A DNA stretch of 64,000 nt from Diphasiastrum complanatum (GCA_029204225.1 CM055101.1:2844528-2908527); one strand, 5' to 3'. Numbered from the stretch's first letter, positions 12,286 to 28,000 are shown. Notes: generated from the sequence alone by a model not told the origin. A program made the numbers and translations.

Positions 12286-13371
12286 TAGGATCAGAGGTAT
12301 GTCAGATCAGAGGTGTCTTATATATGACTATTGGGATGCCCCTATACTACGACTGTTTTTGCCTTACCTCATGGCCATGCTCTGGTAGTTGTTAGCTCAT
12401 CTCAATTGGGAAGTGTTTGCCATCTATTTTGGGCCTGATGTCGTGCTAGTCTATTGTAAAAATTTTACAATATAATTTTGTAGGATTTACGCTTCTTGTA
12501 GTTCACTGAACTATCATATGGAGAGTTTTGAACCTGAATGGCCTTGACAAAATAATAAGAGCCGATTCAAATATTGATGCTGTTTGTTTCAACTGAAAGG
12601 ACAACAGCTAGAAAAAACCTGCCACCCAAGTGATTGATTGTGAAGTTCAATAGCTCCTTGAAAAGTCATAGTTTGACAGCAGCATATGTTGAATAAGCAG
12701 CATTTATATCACGGGAAATCCTGCAAGCAGTTGTTTCCACAAATGTTTTTCTGCTGTTAGCGATCATTTTCTTCCATAAGGTCGTCAATCAGTTCTGTTA
12801 AGAGTGAAATTTTTATAATAATTGTTATGGTTTCAGACTGTGCAACAAGATTTATGCCCATCTTTAAAAATCAGTTTTGTGTGAGTAAATGGCTTAGATT
12901 AATTCCTTGTACTTCATCAGAGTTTTCAGTTTTCATCATATAAGGTATCATTCTTGATGACCTGGTCTATCTGACATTCATCCCATCTCTTTTGCATCTG
13001 TGGTTGTTAATGAAAACATCTGTGGCTAAACGAATCATCTGACTTTAGCTTGGTTTTATTCAGAAGCATTTTTTATTTCTCTTTGTGTTTTAGCTATTTG
13101 TTAACTCCAAAAGGAGAATGAGTTTCAGAATTCATGTGTGTTATCACGCACTGGAGAATATTGCTAAGTACCTGTATAATTCAGCAAAAATTCTTTAGTT
13201 CATATTTTGAAGGCATTGCATGGCATGATCGTCCTTACACACAAACGCCTATGGCTTTATAGGCCCATGAGCTTTGGAGCCATAAGGGAATAAAGTGCAT
13301 AATGAGCTTAAAGAGCACAAGCTCATAGATGACACACGTCCAAAAAAGAGCCAACATTAAAAAAAAAAGGG
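12286..13371. other. LPAT 3' flank; no further gene seen
   Basis: This should hold the LPAT 3' UTR. Candidate AATAAT/AATAATAAG polyadenylation-like words occur near 12550. The rest has no recognisable coding or repeat signature. Confidence 0.4.
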
Positions 13372-13650
13372 TGTCAACAAAAATTAAAAACCTAGGTATC
13401 GGGACCCCAGAATAACAGTGTGCCAATCTATGTAAGTATCCAAGGCCTCAGGATGTGGGTAGGCGACGGTCGAGGGTAAGGCATGGTGGTATGGGACACC
13501 ATGGCTTATCGGAGATCTGAGCTTGCTTGATGGTGGTCTATAGCTCCAATGCACGGGGGAGAGGTGGCAATACCTCTATGGTTGGGCGGAAACGTCGTCA
13601 CCTGTTTGTGTCTTAGCAATGATCAGATTGACGATGAGGATTCTAATATT
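13372..13650 (+). repeat. Putative 5' LTR of the 14-17 kb gypsy element
   Basis: The segment starts TGTCAACAAAA, carries GGGACCCCAGA and ends just before a primer-binding site, as in Ty3/gypsy LTRs of plants. The matching 3' LTR was not found, so the left boundary is a guess. Confidence 0.35.
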
Positions 13651-13663
13651 TGGTATCAGTGCC
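13651..13663 (+). promoter_or_regulatory. Primer-binding site, slightly diverged
   Basis: TGGTATCAGTGCC differs from the common TGGTATCAGAGCC by one base. It precedes a leader of about 900 bases and a gypsy gag. Confidence 0.5.
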
Positions 13664-14560
13664 ACCAATCATTGTGTACAAGGTGCAATTGTTCTGAAGT
13701 TTTGGTTGGTTTAAACTTTTGGTTAATGTGTTTGAAAGACTTAATTTTTTTCATTGAAATGAAAAGAACAACTTTGCTTTCTGGATCGTCTCAATCCGAG
13801 GTCGTTTGGATAGAAAACAAATCACTTTTGCTATATAAGATGGAAATTTTTCGATTTTTAGATTTTTTTTAGCTATTTTTCTTGGCTATTAAAATTTTTA
13901 GAATCTAATAATGTTTTACGACCTTGGTTTTAGAGTCGGAATCGTAAAAGAAACCTTATAAATTTTGACTATTTTTTACAAACAATAAAAAAAATTTATT
14001 GGCTTTTTTCTTTGATTCTGTTGGAAGCCGAATTTGTACTTGCAGCAAGTATAGGCTTGTGTGGTTCCATCCTCCTTGCAATTATAAAAAAATTTGCAAA
14101 TAAACCATCCCTACCACTTTTTGGGAGGAAAAATAATTTTTTTTTCCTCCATCTCCCTCCTCTTGAACGTACAATTGTACGAACACCTCCTCCTAAGTCT
14201 AAGGACAAGCCTTAGAGGAGTTTTAGGGGCTTCTTTAGGCCATAAGGCCAAGGGGTCATAGGAGGCGGCCCAAAATGTGGGTGTGGACGTGACCCAAGTG
14301 ACTCTTGGGTGATGTGGCATAGAGAGGGTGATGGCCATGTGTTTTGAGGGTAGGTGGCCCCCATAAGGGGATGCCACCTGTTATTGGGCCCATGTGCTTG
14401 CTAGGTGGCGTCCGGGGTGAAGGCTCCATCTTCACCATTGAGGATCAATGGTGAAGATCAATATGCGAAAGAACTAAAGATTTCATCAGAGAGTTAACCT
14501 AAAAAGTGATAGCTTAATTGTGGCCTAGTCTCATTGAGTTGTTGTCTCAAGCTCCCTAAG
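13664..14560 (+). other. Leader of the gypsy element; no gene seen
   Basis: This untranslated-looking stretch between primer-binding site and gag has T-rich and GGGG-rich parts and no supported reading frame. Confidence 0.35.
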
Positions 14561-17102
14561 CTCCTGACTTAGATACCAATCAACTTGTTCAGGCCTTGAA
14601 TTCACCACAAAACCAAATCCTGGAGATGCAATCTAAGCATGCCGCGACAGAGCAAGAGTGGCGTTCTTCAACGCACTCGTGATCCGCTGTCCTTTATCCT
14701 ATGTTTAATTTGGAATTCTTTCGGGTGAAAAGAAGGACCGACATCCTGATATTGTACTGTCATGGCTTGATTGGTGAAATAGCCATTTTTCCATGCACGA
14801 CCTGCCCGATAGTACAAAGATCGTGTCTGCCCTCTTGTTTTTACGCGGTAAGGCATTTACATGGTGACAAGATTTGAAGGAAAGGGCTGGTGCCCCTTCC
14901 ACGTGGGATGCCTTTCAAGAAGCCTTTAAAACGGCTTTCCTACCGGTCTTGGATGATTTTGAGCATTGGTGGCGTTTTGCCACCATGCAGATGGGTAGTA
15001 GGCCATTGGAGCCTACATCCAAGAGTTCCAGGAGATTTTGTCCCGATTCGCCTCGCGAATCGATCCTATTTTGTTAAAGTTACATTTCATTTTGGGGCTT
15101 CGGAAGGAATTTCAACTAGAAGTGCGGCGTAACCAACTGTAGACTATCGAGGATGCTATTCACTTTGCGAAAAATTTTTATGACGCCCATGTTGGCTCTC
15201 GCAAGGAGCAAAGTTTTCCCAAGGCAGAGCAAAAAGAAAAGAAATTTTTTCAAAAAGAGGGACAAAGACAAGACGGACACCGGTTTCCATGGCGGAAAAA
15301 AACGCGTCAAGTTGGATCGCGCAGTTTATGACAAGGCGAGAACCGAAGGCTTGTGCTTCTCCTACATGGAGAGGGGCCATCTCTCAAAAGATTTTCCGAA
15401 GAAAAAACAAAAGAAATCTGGTGGGCAACCTAAATCCTTTAAAGCGCTAGGTAATTCTAGTATTTCTTTTGTTGACTTATCCTTTAAGGATGACTCTAGT
15501 TGTGAGAATTGTTGTTTTAATACAGCTATTTTTGGCCCCCACGACCTCATTTGTATAAATAGGATCGTAGGATGCCAAGCTGTGACTGTTATTTTTGATG
15601 ATCGTTCCACACATAAGTTTATAAATGCTAAATTGGTGCAGAAACTCAAGGCGGCCACCGCGCCAAGTAATCACTTGTATGTGGTGAAATGGCATCGGGG
15701 GAAGATCGGCAAGCTTGGGAGCTTGTTCTTCAGTTGCCACTAAAAATTCAAGATTATGTTGAACCGTTGGATTTCATATTATGAATTTGGACAGTGTAGG
15801 ATAATCTTAGGAAATGAGTGGTTTTACACCAAAAATGAGTCCTTAAAAAGGACTATGTATCTCATAGTATTTTCTTTTTGCATAATGGCTCGTTGGTTGA
15901 ACTGATAGGCGATGTAAATAGGCCTTTTGATCCTATGGTTTCTGCTTTAGAAGTTGTTGAATATTTGAAAGACCCTGGTAATAAAGTTTATTTTTGCTTT
16001 TTAAAAGATGAAGTCTATGTCGCATTTGCCTTTGAATGTGTTTATAAATAATCCCTTAAATGTTAATTCACCCGAAGGAAGAATTTTTAACAAACTTAAA
16101 AACGACCCGATTGCCTACCTCCCCAAAGGAGTGTTGACTATCAAATAGAGTTGCTTCTTGGAAGCGAACCTGTATCTCTTTTTCCTTACAAGGTTAGCAT
16201 CAAGAAAGAGGATGAAATATCTAGGCAATCACAAGAACTTCTTAGGATGGGCCATATTGGGCCTAGTAATTCCCCTTGGGGAGCACCAGTCCTTTTGGTT
16301 AGTAAAAAGGATGGCGACACACGTTTGTGTGGTGACTTTAAAAAGTTAAATGATTTAACCATCAAGAACATATATCCCTTACCGAGGATGGATGATCTTA
16401 TGGACTGTCTGAATGGAGCTAAGTATTTCTCCAAGATTGACCTTAGATCAGGATACCATCAAATAAGGATTAGGAACAAAGATGTTCCTGAGAATGGATT
16501 TCGATCCAGGTACGACCATTATGAGTTTCTTTAGTTTTACCTTTTGGACTCACGAATGCACCTACCACTTTTCAAACGATATTCTTCGTCCAGATCTGGG
16601 AAAATTTGTGGTGGTGTATTTGCAAGACATTAATTTATAGTTAGACCCTTGAGGAGCATGAAGAGCATCTTCGTATTGTCTTGGATCTTATAAGACAAGA
16701 AAAGCTCTACCCTAAAGAGTCGAAATGGAATTCTTCCAAACTAAACTCTAGAGCTAGTGTTGACCTTGGGAAGCAAGATCCCAAGCAATTCCGAAATGAT
16801 AAGAAATTTGAAGACTATTCCATAAGGAATGGCTTGCTTTTCCGTAAGGGAAAGGTTTGTGTGCCAGATAGGGAAGACTTCTGGGCCCAAATTTTGCAAC
16901 AGTGTCATGACAACCCTTGTGTGGTGGTCACCCAGGCATACAGAGGACACTTGACCTTGTCAAGCAAAATTTCTTTTGGCCAAAGATGAAAGGTCATGTC
17001 GAGACATACGTTCAAGGTTGTGAACAATGCCAGCAAAAGAAAGCAGAAAGACTCAAAGTTGCAGGTCTTCTAGATCATAAAGAGTTGAACTTGGGTGGGT
17101 GA
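14561..17102 (+). pseudogene. Ty3/gypsy gag-pol, heavily decayed
   Basis: Gag is readable at about 14570-15130 (LFLRGKAFTWW, STWDAFQEAFKTAFLP). A former CCHC knuckle near 15355-15400 reads CFSYMERGHLSKDF, with Tyr and Phe replacing two cysteines. A protease-like VIFDDRSTHKFIN lies near 15590. RT spans 16151-16640 ([39 protein letters not shown]), but the catalytic YLDD box reads YLQD and is soon followed by a stop. RNase H is missing. RT's end joins, near 16735, an integrase N-terminal zinc-binding region (CHDNPCGGHPG, CEQCQQ) that stops before the catalytic core. Such an element would copy RNA to DNA and integrate it; this copy cannot. Confidence 0.85.
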
Positions 17103-17560
17103 GCCCAACTCAAGCACCCAACTAAAGCACGACGATACACCAACTCACAATGTGTGGGAAGATGAAGTTGGAATGAGGTAATTTATGTGCCAATCATTTT
17201 ATATGCGATCATGAGCTTTTAGTAGTGCATTAGGCCCATGTGCACATGTTTTGCAAATTTTTAAATGTTATGTTTCACTCATGTAGATACTTTTGCAAGA
17301 AAATAGTCACATAATTATTAATGCATTAAGCATAAACAAGAATTTCCAAACAATGAATTACATATGTCTCAACATAATATACAACTGTCCTTCCAACAAG
17401 TAACAACTATACAAGGCACACAATTGGATCATGTTTGGACAAACACACAAAATTCAAGATCTGCATGTGCTTATTGGTGAGATCATTCACCAATATATTA
17501 CATGTGTGATTATAAAAAAATCATTAATTTTTTTTTAACAGGTAACATTTTATCAATAAG
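17103..17560. other. Unassigned DNA after the gypsy relic
   Basis: The stretch is A/T-rich with no supported gene. It could contain remains of the gypsy 3' LTR, but it does not obviously match 13372-13650. Confidence 0.3.
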
Positions 17561-17569
17561 CAAGCAAGT

Positions 17570-17680
17570 ATGTGAATGGGCTATCCATTGTTGAATGGGC
17601 TATAGACAACAATATGTGAATGGGCTATCCATCGTTGTGGACAACAGTCATGTGAATGGGCTATCCATTGCTGAGCAATC
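17570..17680 (+). repeat. Short spaced direct repeat (GTGAATGGGCTATCCAT)
   Basis: Three copies of GTGAATGGGCTATCCATYG and a partial one (TTGAATGGGCTAT) occur within about 110 bases, separated by related ACAACA-containing spacers. No function is apparent. Confidence 0.85.
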
Positions 17681-17699
17681 AACAAAGATTATGTGAACT

Positions 17700-18511
<812 letters not shown>

Positions 18512-18739
18512 CTTCATTAACGTCTTTTCCATGCCAAAAGGTGTATAAGACAAACAAGTACATCAGATAAAGTGGAACCAAGACAGAGGAATGTCGTCAA
18601 ACAACATAACTAAAACCAAACTAACTAAGAAGAGGATAATGTCCATGATTATATGTTACAAAGACCATTTACAGATTCAACTGACATCTCTTCAGTGCTC
18701 TAACTCTCTCACTAACTCTGAACAATCTCAAATATCTCA

Positions 18740-20920
<2,181 letters not shown>

Positions 20921-21365
20921 TTTCACACGTGTGGATATGAAAATAGCATTTAATGAACATTCTACACACAAAATTGCAAGATATCACAAGTATAGTGCAC
21001 CAATGGATACTAGAACCCAAGAAAACCACGTATAAGCATGAATGAAATAAGAGAGAGAGAAAAGACTACTCTTCCCATGAGTTACATCAATTAGCAGGTC
21101 CAAACCTAAGTTCAAACTTTGATTTCCCTCCATAATGAAAAACCCTACTATTATTGTGAGTAGATTCAATCTCTCTACTACTCAAATTGAATCTACCAAA
21201 AAATCGCGTTCTACACTTTTCAAAGGTGTTTATTCAAATGCTTTTCGACCAATATAACTTTGAAAAGTCAAATTCTAACTCTAAGTCTAATATGAAATTG
21301 GCCTTAATTGCCATATAAACAAATGTAGCAAATTTGACTAAACTAGTTGAAATCTCGCACTCCCT
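20921..21365 (-). repeat. Putative 3' LTR remnant of a copia fragment
   Basis: On the minus strand a purine tract GAAGAGGGAG (about 21366-21380) sits where a polypurine tract should, just downstream of the copia stop region. The following DNA contains CACACGTGTG at 20924-20933, a palindrome also present in other copia LTRs of this window. The outer end is not defined. Confidence 0.4.
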
Positions 21366-21860
21366 CTTCAACTAGTTTTAAGCATAGACTTTGATAACAC
21401 TCCAAGTGATGTTCTATGCTTCATAAACAAGTCCTTTCCCAATGCTTTGGTGAAAATATCAGCTACACATTCCCTTGAAAAAATAGTTGAAGCTGGTCCA
21501 CCTCCTTTACCATGACTTGCTCCCTCACAAAGCCATATGCCACCTCAATATGCTTGCTCCTAGCATGAAAGATAGGATTGGTTGCCAACTTTTGGGCTGA
21601 TAGGTTGTCACAAAAGATGATTGGGCTCTCTGAAAAATCCAGCAAGTGAAGATCCTTGATCATCCTCTTGATCCATACCATCTCCTTTGTGCAATGTGTA
21701 AGTGCTTTGTACTCGGCCGCCTAGATGACAATGAGATAGTGGCTTGTTTCTTTGAAATCCATGATATAACTCCATCACCTATGAAAATACAATATGCACT
21801 TATGGATTTCCTATCCAACATAGTCTGAATTTGAAAACCCAAATAAGTTAGATGATAATC
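21366..21860 (-). pseudogene. Ty1/copia RNase H fragment
   Basis: The minus strand shows RKSISAYCIFIGDGVISWIS, KEMVWIKRMIKDLHLLDF, CDNLSAQKLATNPIFHARSK and ADIFTKAL in order, the C-terminal RNase H end of a copia polyprotein. At least two frameshifts break it (near 21700 and 21830). Everything upstream of RNase H is missing, so this is a 3' fragment only. Confidence 0.85.
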
Positions 21861-22122
21861 CCTCATACAATATGCCAAAATCTCGAGTTTTTTTTTTGGA
21901 CTGGTAAAAATTCCCAAAAAATCATGAATGACAGTATGCTCCACTTGCGAGTTGTTAAAGTCTGCAAAACAACTTGCAAACACCAATGACGAGAAAGGTA
22001 AATATTTATCAAATTTGTCTTTCATTTTAATACTTTCTGTTTTGAAAAAAATTGCATTCTTTTTGAACACCATTATGGTATGATCTTTATTCTATTAAAT
22101 AAGTGAATCATTGTATTTTCAG

Positions 22123-22690
22123 TGGATGCTGCAAAAGCTCTTCAACTGCACAAAGATCAACAAATAGTTGAAAGACAAAAGTTGGCCAAGCATCGAAAGA
22201 AATGTTTGGAATGTCCACAAAAATATCTGGGCCTTGTTATTGATGGCATGGATCAGAAGAAAACAATGTTGTCTCATTTTGTCAGAGTGCCCAAAAATTT
22301 GAATGAGGCAGCTTTTATTCAGGTTCATCTCGTTGGAGCACTTGTGTTCATCTCGTTGGAGCACTTGTGTTCATCTCACTTTGAAGTCCAAGGTCTTTTT
22401 TAATTATCCCAATGTTCCAAATGTTCCAAATTTGATGATCACCATTGTACATAAGATAATTTGCAAATTTGGTGAAAATTTTTCAGAAATACTTTATTTG
22501 CAGCTTGACAACACTGCTAGGAAAAATAAAAATCAAACTGTTTTGGCATACTTGTCTATGCTAGTGGAGAAATTTTTTTCAAAAAAGTAAATATAGGATT
22601 TTTGTTGGTAGGACATTCCCACGATCAAATTGATCAAATGTTTAGTTGTTTTTCTAAGACATTGAGACGCAAGAAAGCATTTTCATCCCC
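22123..22690 (+). pseudogene. Relic of an intron-containing DUF7869-like gene
   Basis: After an acceptor-like TATTTTCAG at 22114-22122 the frame reads MDAAKALQLHKDQQIVERQK, KYLGLVIDGMDQKKT, then, after frame changes, YLQLDNTARKNKN and LLVGHSHDQIDQMFSCFSK. The spaced D-G-M-D, D-N and G-H-x-H-x-x-I-D motifs match, from memory, a domain family of unknown function (DUF7869) found in scattered eukaryotes. A 23-bp tandem duplication (22324-22346 and 22347-22369) and a shift near 22585 destroy the frame. Its right end abuts gypsy RT sequence at about 22695. Function is unknown; the conserved acidic and histidine residues suggest a metal-dependent enzyme or transposase-like fold, which is inference. 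Confidence 0.55.
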
Positions 22691-22694
22691 TACA

Positions 22695-23678
22695 GTCGGA
22701 CACATCGAAGCAAGAATCCTAGACATATTAAAAGCCACCTTCACTACCACGTTCAGAGTATTCGCATACCACGTCATGTCGTTTGGGCTTACCAATGCGC
22801 CAGGGACCTAACAATGATTCATGAATGAACAATTTTAGGACATCTTAGATGAGAACCTCAAAATCTTCATAGATGACCTCTGCGGGGCATCTACAATCAC
22901 TGATCACCTCGCCATACTTGAGAAATGTTTCCAAAAGTGCGCAGCCACCATGGCCACTGATCCTGAAAAGATCGCCATGATATTAGCTATGATGGCCCCC
23001 ACCACCGTGAGTCAACATTAAACCTTCCTAGGTTCAACTGGTTATTACAAAAGATACGTGATGGCCTACGCCTCCCACACATACCCCATGACGGGCTTAT
23101 CGAAAAATGAAACCAAGTGGTCATGGGACGAAGAGTGCGAGAAGTCCTTCCAAGGATTAAAAATGGCCCTAGCTAATGCTCCAATTCTGAAACCACTAAT
23201 ATATGATAGGGAATTCTACGTTTTTACTAGCACCACTGATACATGCATCAACTGTTGCTTAGCCCAGATCTGGGATAAGATTTACCACCCTATTATCTTC
23301 ATAGGAAGGAAACTGAACAAAGCAGAGGTTAACTACTCAAAGGCTAAGAAGATATGTTTAGGGATAGCCTACGCTGCCGCAAAGCTTAGACATTATCTAT
23401 TACACCAGAATGTGACCTTCTTTACCAAAAACATGGCAGTAACTCTGATGATAAACAAACTAGGACCACCCGAACGACTGATGAAGTGGATCATATCTCT
23501 TCAAGAATTTGACTATGCCCTCCAGAGCAACCCACCTAGGTTACAAGGACTTACTGACTGCATCTGTGAGCTAGGAGGGGTGACCAACACCGATATCGAG
23601 TGGGAGACCAATCACTAGAAAGAACTATTGAAGGTAGACGTTGCACAGATCCCCGTTTGGTATGTGGTATTAGCAACT
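22695..23678 (+). pseudogene. Tat-like Ty3/gypsy RT and RNase H (left part)
   Basis: Partial RT reads FRVFAYHVMSFGLTNAPGT and KIFIDDLCG (the catalytic FIDD near 22870). It continues to RNase H at 23058-23618: WDEECEKSFQGLKMALANAP, KNMAVTLMINKLGPPERLMK, EFDYAL. RT stops are present at 22809 and nearby, so it is not functional. The 5' part of RT, protease and gag are absent; the left end is joined to an unrelated gene relic. The copia element inserted at 23678/29708 separates this part from its integrase and second RNase H. Confidence 0.85.
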
Positions 23679-24337
23679 TGTTAAAAATTCACAATTCTGA
23701 CTTGTAAATAGTTAGATGGTCATGATGTGGCTTGTCACACGTGCCAAATAGCATAAGATTCCATTCATAAGGATGTTCTCAAGTAGACCTAAGTGTTAGA
23801 ACCTTTGGAATGAGTCCAAATTATGCTTAGATACAAGCGAGAAAAAATAGGAGCTATTTTTGATAATTTTTGCATTGTTGAGGGATCTCCAAGATTCCAA
23901 CCCTAACTTGGTAGGGATGAAAGATCCACCAAAATTAGCATTAGGGATAGGTCTAGGGCTACTCATACCTGCCCAAAACCGTGATGGATCATGTATATAT
24001 AGGTGATGATATCTCACCAAAATCAATCAAGCAATTTCATGTTTTTTCTCTCATAATGGTGCAATTGCTCTCTATGTTCATAACTGTTTGAGTACTTGTG
24101 ATTACTAATGATTATAGGATTGAATGTAGGTGTGGTGTACAGTACGCAGACTGTGGGAGGCCGTACTTTCACACGTGTGAAGCCTTCTTCAAGGATTTGG
24201 GCCATTTAGTGAGGTTCAAGCATAGATTTTTGATGGATTTTGATGGTTCAACTTGTGCTAATCTTATGAAATCATAATCTATTGTTTCCCTCATCATTTC
24301 AAGTGTTTTAGGATCCTTATTTGCTATAATTTTTACA
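23679..24337 (+). repeat. 5' LTR of the nested copia element
   Basis: This 659-bp LTR has a TATATATA promoter box near 23994-24001, a CACACGTGTG palindrome at 24170-24179 and a CACACGTG half-match near 23735. It lacks 23 bases that the 3' LTR has after CACAATTCT, so one LTR changed after insertion. Confidence 0.95.
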
Positions 24338-24350
24338 TGGTATCAGAGCC
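24338..24350 (+). promoter_or_regulatory. Primer-binding site of the nested copia element
   Basis: TGGTATCAGAGCC directly follows the LTR terminus, complementary to initiator methionine tRNA. Confidence 0.93.
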
Positions 24351-25041
24351 TAAAGGCTGAAATGAGCTAAATCCTTGGTTTTCATTCAATTTGATCACAA
24401 TTTTTGATCTAAATCTTGTGTAGATTGGATCTTAGCATCTAGTATTGATTCTAGAACTCAAAGTGAGTCAAATACATTGGAGATTGGTGTTGCGTGACTT
24501 CATTTGCAGGTGTTTAGGTCATGGCTTTCTAGCATTCAGGGAGAGGGAAGATCAGAGTTTTGGGGACTCTTCAAGGCTGTTCTAAGGTGTAGTAGGCACC
24601 TCCTAAAGTGATTTAGGTTCAATCCAACCATTGCTTGACTTATGCACCAAATTAGATCAATTTTTCATCAATTTTGATCATTTTTTGCTTGTGATTGGAT
24701 AGTAGATTGTGTTGCATCCTCATTAAGTTCCATTTAGATCTTTTACAAGTGGTTTTGGAAGTATATTAGGTTGCTGAAATTCACTCTTGATCAGATCATT
24801 TGGAAGCTTTAATGTTCTTTATAGAAAGAGGGGAAATTCTACTAGTATTGTCTACTTCAATCAAGCAACTGCATTGTTTCTAGTATTCTATGATTTGATT
24901 TTGTTAGAGATCATTATTAGATCTTTATAGGAAGTCTATTACTGATCTTTTCAGGTCCCTAAGAAGTGGGATAAGGTAGACCTTCAATCAAATCAATAGA
25001 AGTAACCTTCATTTGTGTCAAGTCCTTGATTAGGAGACTAG
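24351..25041 (+). other. Leader of the nested copia element
   Basis: About 690 bases lie between the primer-binding site and the gag-pol ATG. No coding sequence is seen. RNA packaging signals would be expected here but cannot be identified by eye. Confidence 0.7.
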
Positions 25042-28000
25042 ATGGCATCTATAAATGCATATCTTTTGGATACTAATGAAAGGCTCAACAAAAATAACTA
25101 TTCCATATGGAAAGTTAGAATGAAATCCATCATGATCATGCAAGATCTGATGGAAATTGTAAATGGTAAGGAGGGTGAACCTATTCATCCTCAAGAAAAA
25201 GCCAAATACATCAAGAGGTGCAATGTTGCACTACATTGCATAAAAATGACTGTTGCAAATGAACTCTTAAGAGAGGTAGGAGATTGCACTTCAGCTCAAG
25301 ATGCTTGGGAGACTTTGCAAAAGGTCTATGAATCCAAGAACCAAACTAGAATGTTAGCTTTGAAGAATCAAATCTATAGAAGCTATCAAAAAAAAGGAGA
25401 GAGTGCACATACTTTTGTCCTAAGAGTAAAGGAATTGAACAAAGAGCTAGCCTTTATAGGTGATCCTATCAAGGATGAAGAGCTTGTTCAACTCATATTG
25501 AATGGACTAAGCTTTGAATTTGACAATTTGGTTCAGGGATATGCAATTATGGGTAAGCTACCCATACTTGAAGAACTCCAAGGCACACTCATGGCTGAGG
25601 AATCAAGAAGGAGCCAAATGCAAGAGAGGATGGATAGGCTTTCCATCCAAGGTGGAGATGACCAAGCTCTCTTCACCAAAAGCAAAGGCAAGTCCAAAGA
25701 CAAAGGATCAACATTCAAGAAGTCTACAAAGCTTGAGGATCAAGAAGGACCCTCAAAGGCATCTCCATCAACCACCAAAGTCAAGAAGGACAAATCAAAG
25801 GTGAAGTGCTACTATTGTAGAAAGATGGGACATTATGTCTCGGAATGCTTCAAGAGGAAGCAAGATCAAAGCCAAGCCAACATGAGCAAAGAGGAGGAGG
25901 AGGAGAGTTCACATGAGGACTCTCTCATGATGTCCATATTTTCTTCAACAAGCTTCAAAGGAGAAGATCCTTGGTGGATTGACTCGGGTGCTAGTTCACA
26001 CATGACTAGTAAAAGGGAGTTTTTCTCTTCTCTCTTATCTTATGATGGACCTATAAAGTCTATCTATACAGCAAATGATGAAGCTTGTAAGATTAAAGGA
26101 GTTGGTAGCATTCCCCTTTGCTTAGGATCTTCCAAAAAGATCAACATAGAAGGTGTTTTGTACATTCCTACAATAACAAAGAATCTACTAAGTGTTGGCC
26201 AAATGGTAGACAATGGTTTCAATGTTGACTTTGCTTCAAATGAATGTTTCATCAAGAAGAAGGGTAAGATAGTGGCTAAGGGCACTAGACTTGGCAAACT
26301 TTATAAGTTGGATGCATTTGTGGATACTGATGTTGTCATGTTGGCCGAGAAGAGCAAGATATCTACCTTTACTTTATGGCACAAAAGACTTGGACATGTC
26401 AACTCGGGTTCCATGGAGGCTATGATCAAGGAGGAGTATGCTTTAGGCCTACCAAGGTCTATTGGGAAGGAAGACAAGGTTTGTGAAGCTTGTGCCTTAT
26501 CCAAGGCACATAAGAAGGTGTTTCCTAACTCCATCACAAAGTCATCTCATCCTCTTGAACTCATACACTCGGATGTGCACATTGCTAGCACCAAATCTAA
26601 TGGAGGTTCATCCATGTTTTTAACCTTCATTGATGACTACTCAAGATATTGTTGGGTGTTCTTACTTTCCTTCAAGTCTCAAGTATTTGATACTTTTGTA
26701 AAGTTCAAGTTGTTTGTGGAAAAGCATCATAATCATAGCATCAAGATTCTTAGAAGTGACAATGGTGGAGAATTCATCTCCAATGAGTTCAAGGCCTTTT
26801 GTGAGGAGGAAGGGATCAAGAAAGAGACTTCTTGTCCTTACACTCCTCAAAAAAATGGAGTTGCTGAAAGAAGGAATAGAACATTATGTGAATGTTCTAA
26901 GGCTTTAAGATTAGATGCTTGTTTGCCCAAATCCTTTTGGGGTGAGTCTCTTGTATGTGCAAACTACTTGATGAATAGGGTGTCTTGCAAAGCAATTGAA
27001 GGCAAAACTCCTTATGAGATGTTGTATGGAAAGAAGCCCAATCTTAATCACTTGAAAGTTTTTGGGTGTATATGTTATGTGCATGTGCCATTGGAAACAA
27101 GAACCAAGGAGGATCCATCTTCCACAAGAGGGATCATGCTTGGATATGCAAGCTCAAGCAAGGGCTACAAAGTCTATCTCCCATCCTTGAACAAATTTTT
27201 TGTTTCAAGGGATGTCATCTTTGATGAACATCATATGCATATGCTTGAAGAAGGCTCAAGTGCTCCAACAATCAAGAAGAAGATGGCCGAGGAGCAAGAT
27301 CTTGGTTTTGAGGAGGAGCTCATGGAGGAGCAAGCACCAAACCCACCTATCACACCAAGGAGATCTTCAAGGGCAAAAGTGGAGCCATCAAGGCTCACAT
27401 ATCAAGGCAAAGGACAGAAAGTTGAGGGTATCTCATCCACTTCTTATGCTTTATCTAGTTTTGAAGAACCATCTAATGTTGAAGATGCATTGAACTCCAA
27501 AGAATGGTATAAAGCTATGTTGGATGAGTATGATGCCTTGATTGAGAATGAAACTTGGTTGCTTGTTGATAGACCTCAAAGGAATGTAATAGGATGCAAG
27601 TGGGTCTTAAAGCTTAAGTTGAATGCAAATGGGAGTGTTAACAAACATAAAGCAAGATAAGTTGCAAAAGGTTATGCTCAAGAGAGAGGGATAGACTATG
27701 AGGAAACTTTTGCACCCGTGGCCAAGATGGTCACAATAAGGCTAATCATTGCACTTGCATCACATTTTGGATGGATTCTATGTCAAATGGATGTCTCTAA
27801 TGCTTTCTTGAATGGCTTTTTGGAAGAGGATATCTATATGGAGCAGCCACAAGGGTTCATCAAGCATGGAATGGAGAACAAAGTATGCCATCTCCAAAGA
27901 AGCATCTATGGCTTGAAGCAAGCCTCGAGATCTTGGAATTCAAGACTACATTGCTATCTTATTTCACTTTCTTTTGTTCAAAGTGAATATGATCCCTCTC

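Noticed and set aside
14012-14215. Short membrane-like frame in the gypsy leader
   Set aside because: It lies in T-rich leader DNA, and the hydrophobicity is explained by composition.
24338-25041. A separate gene between the copia LTR and gag-pol
   Set aside because: There is no reading frame of note; it is the normal leader.
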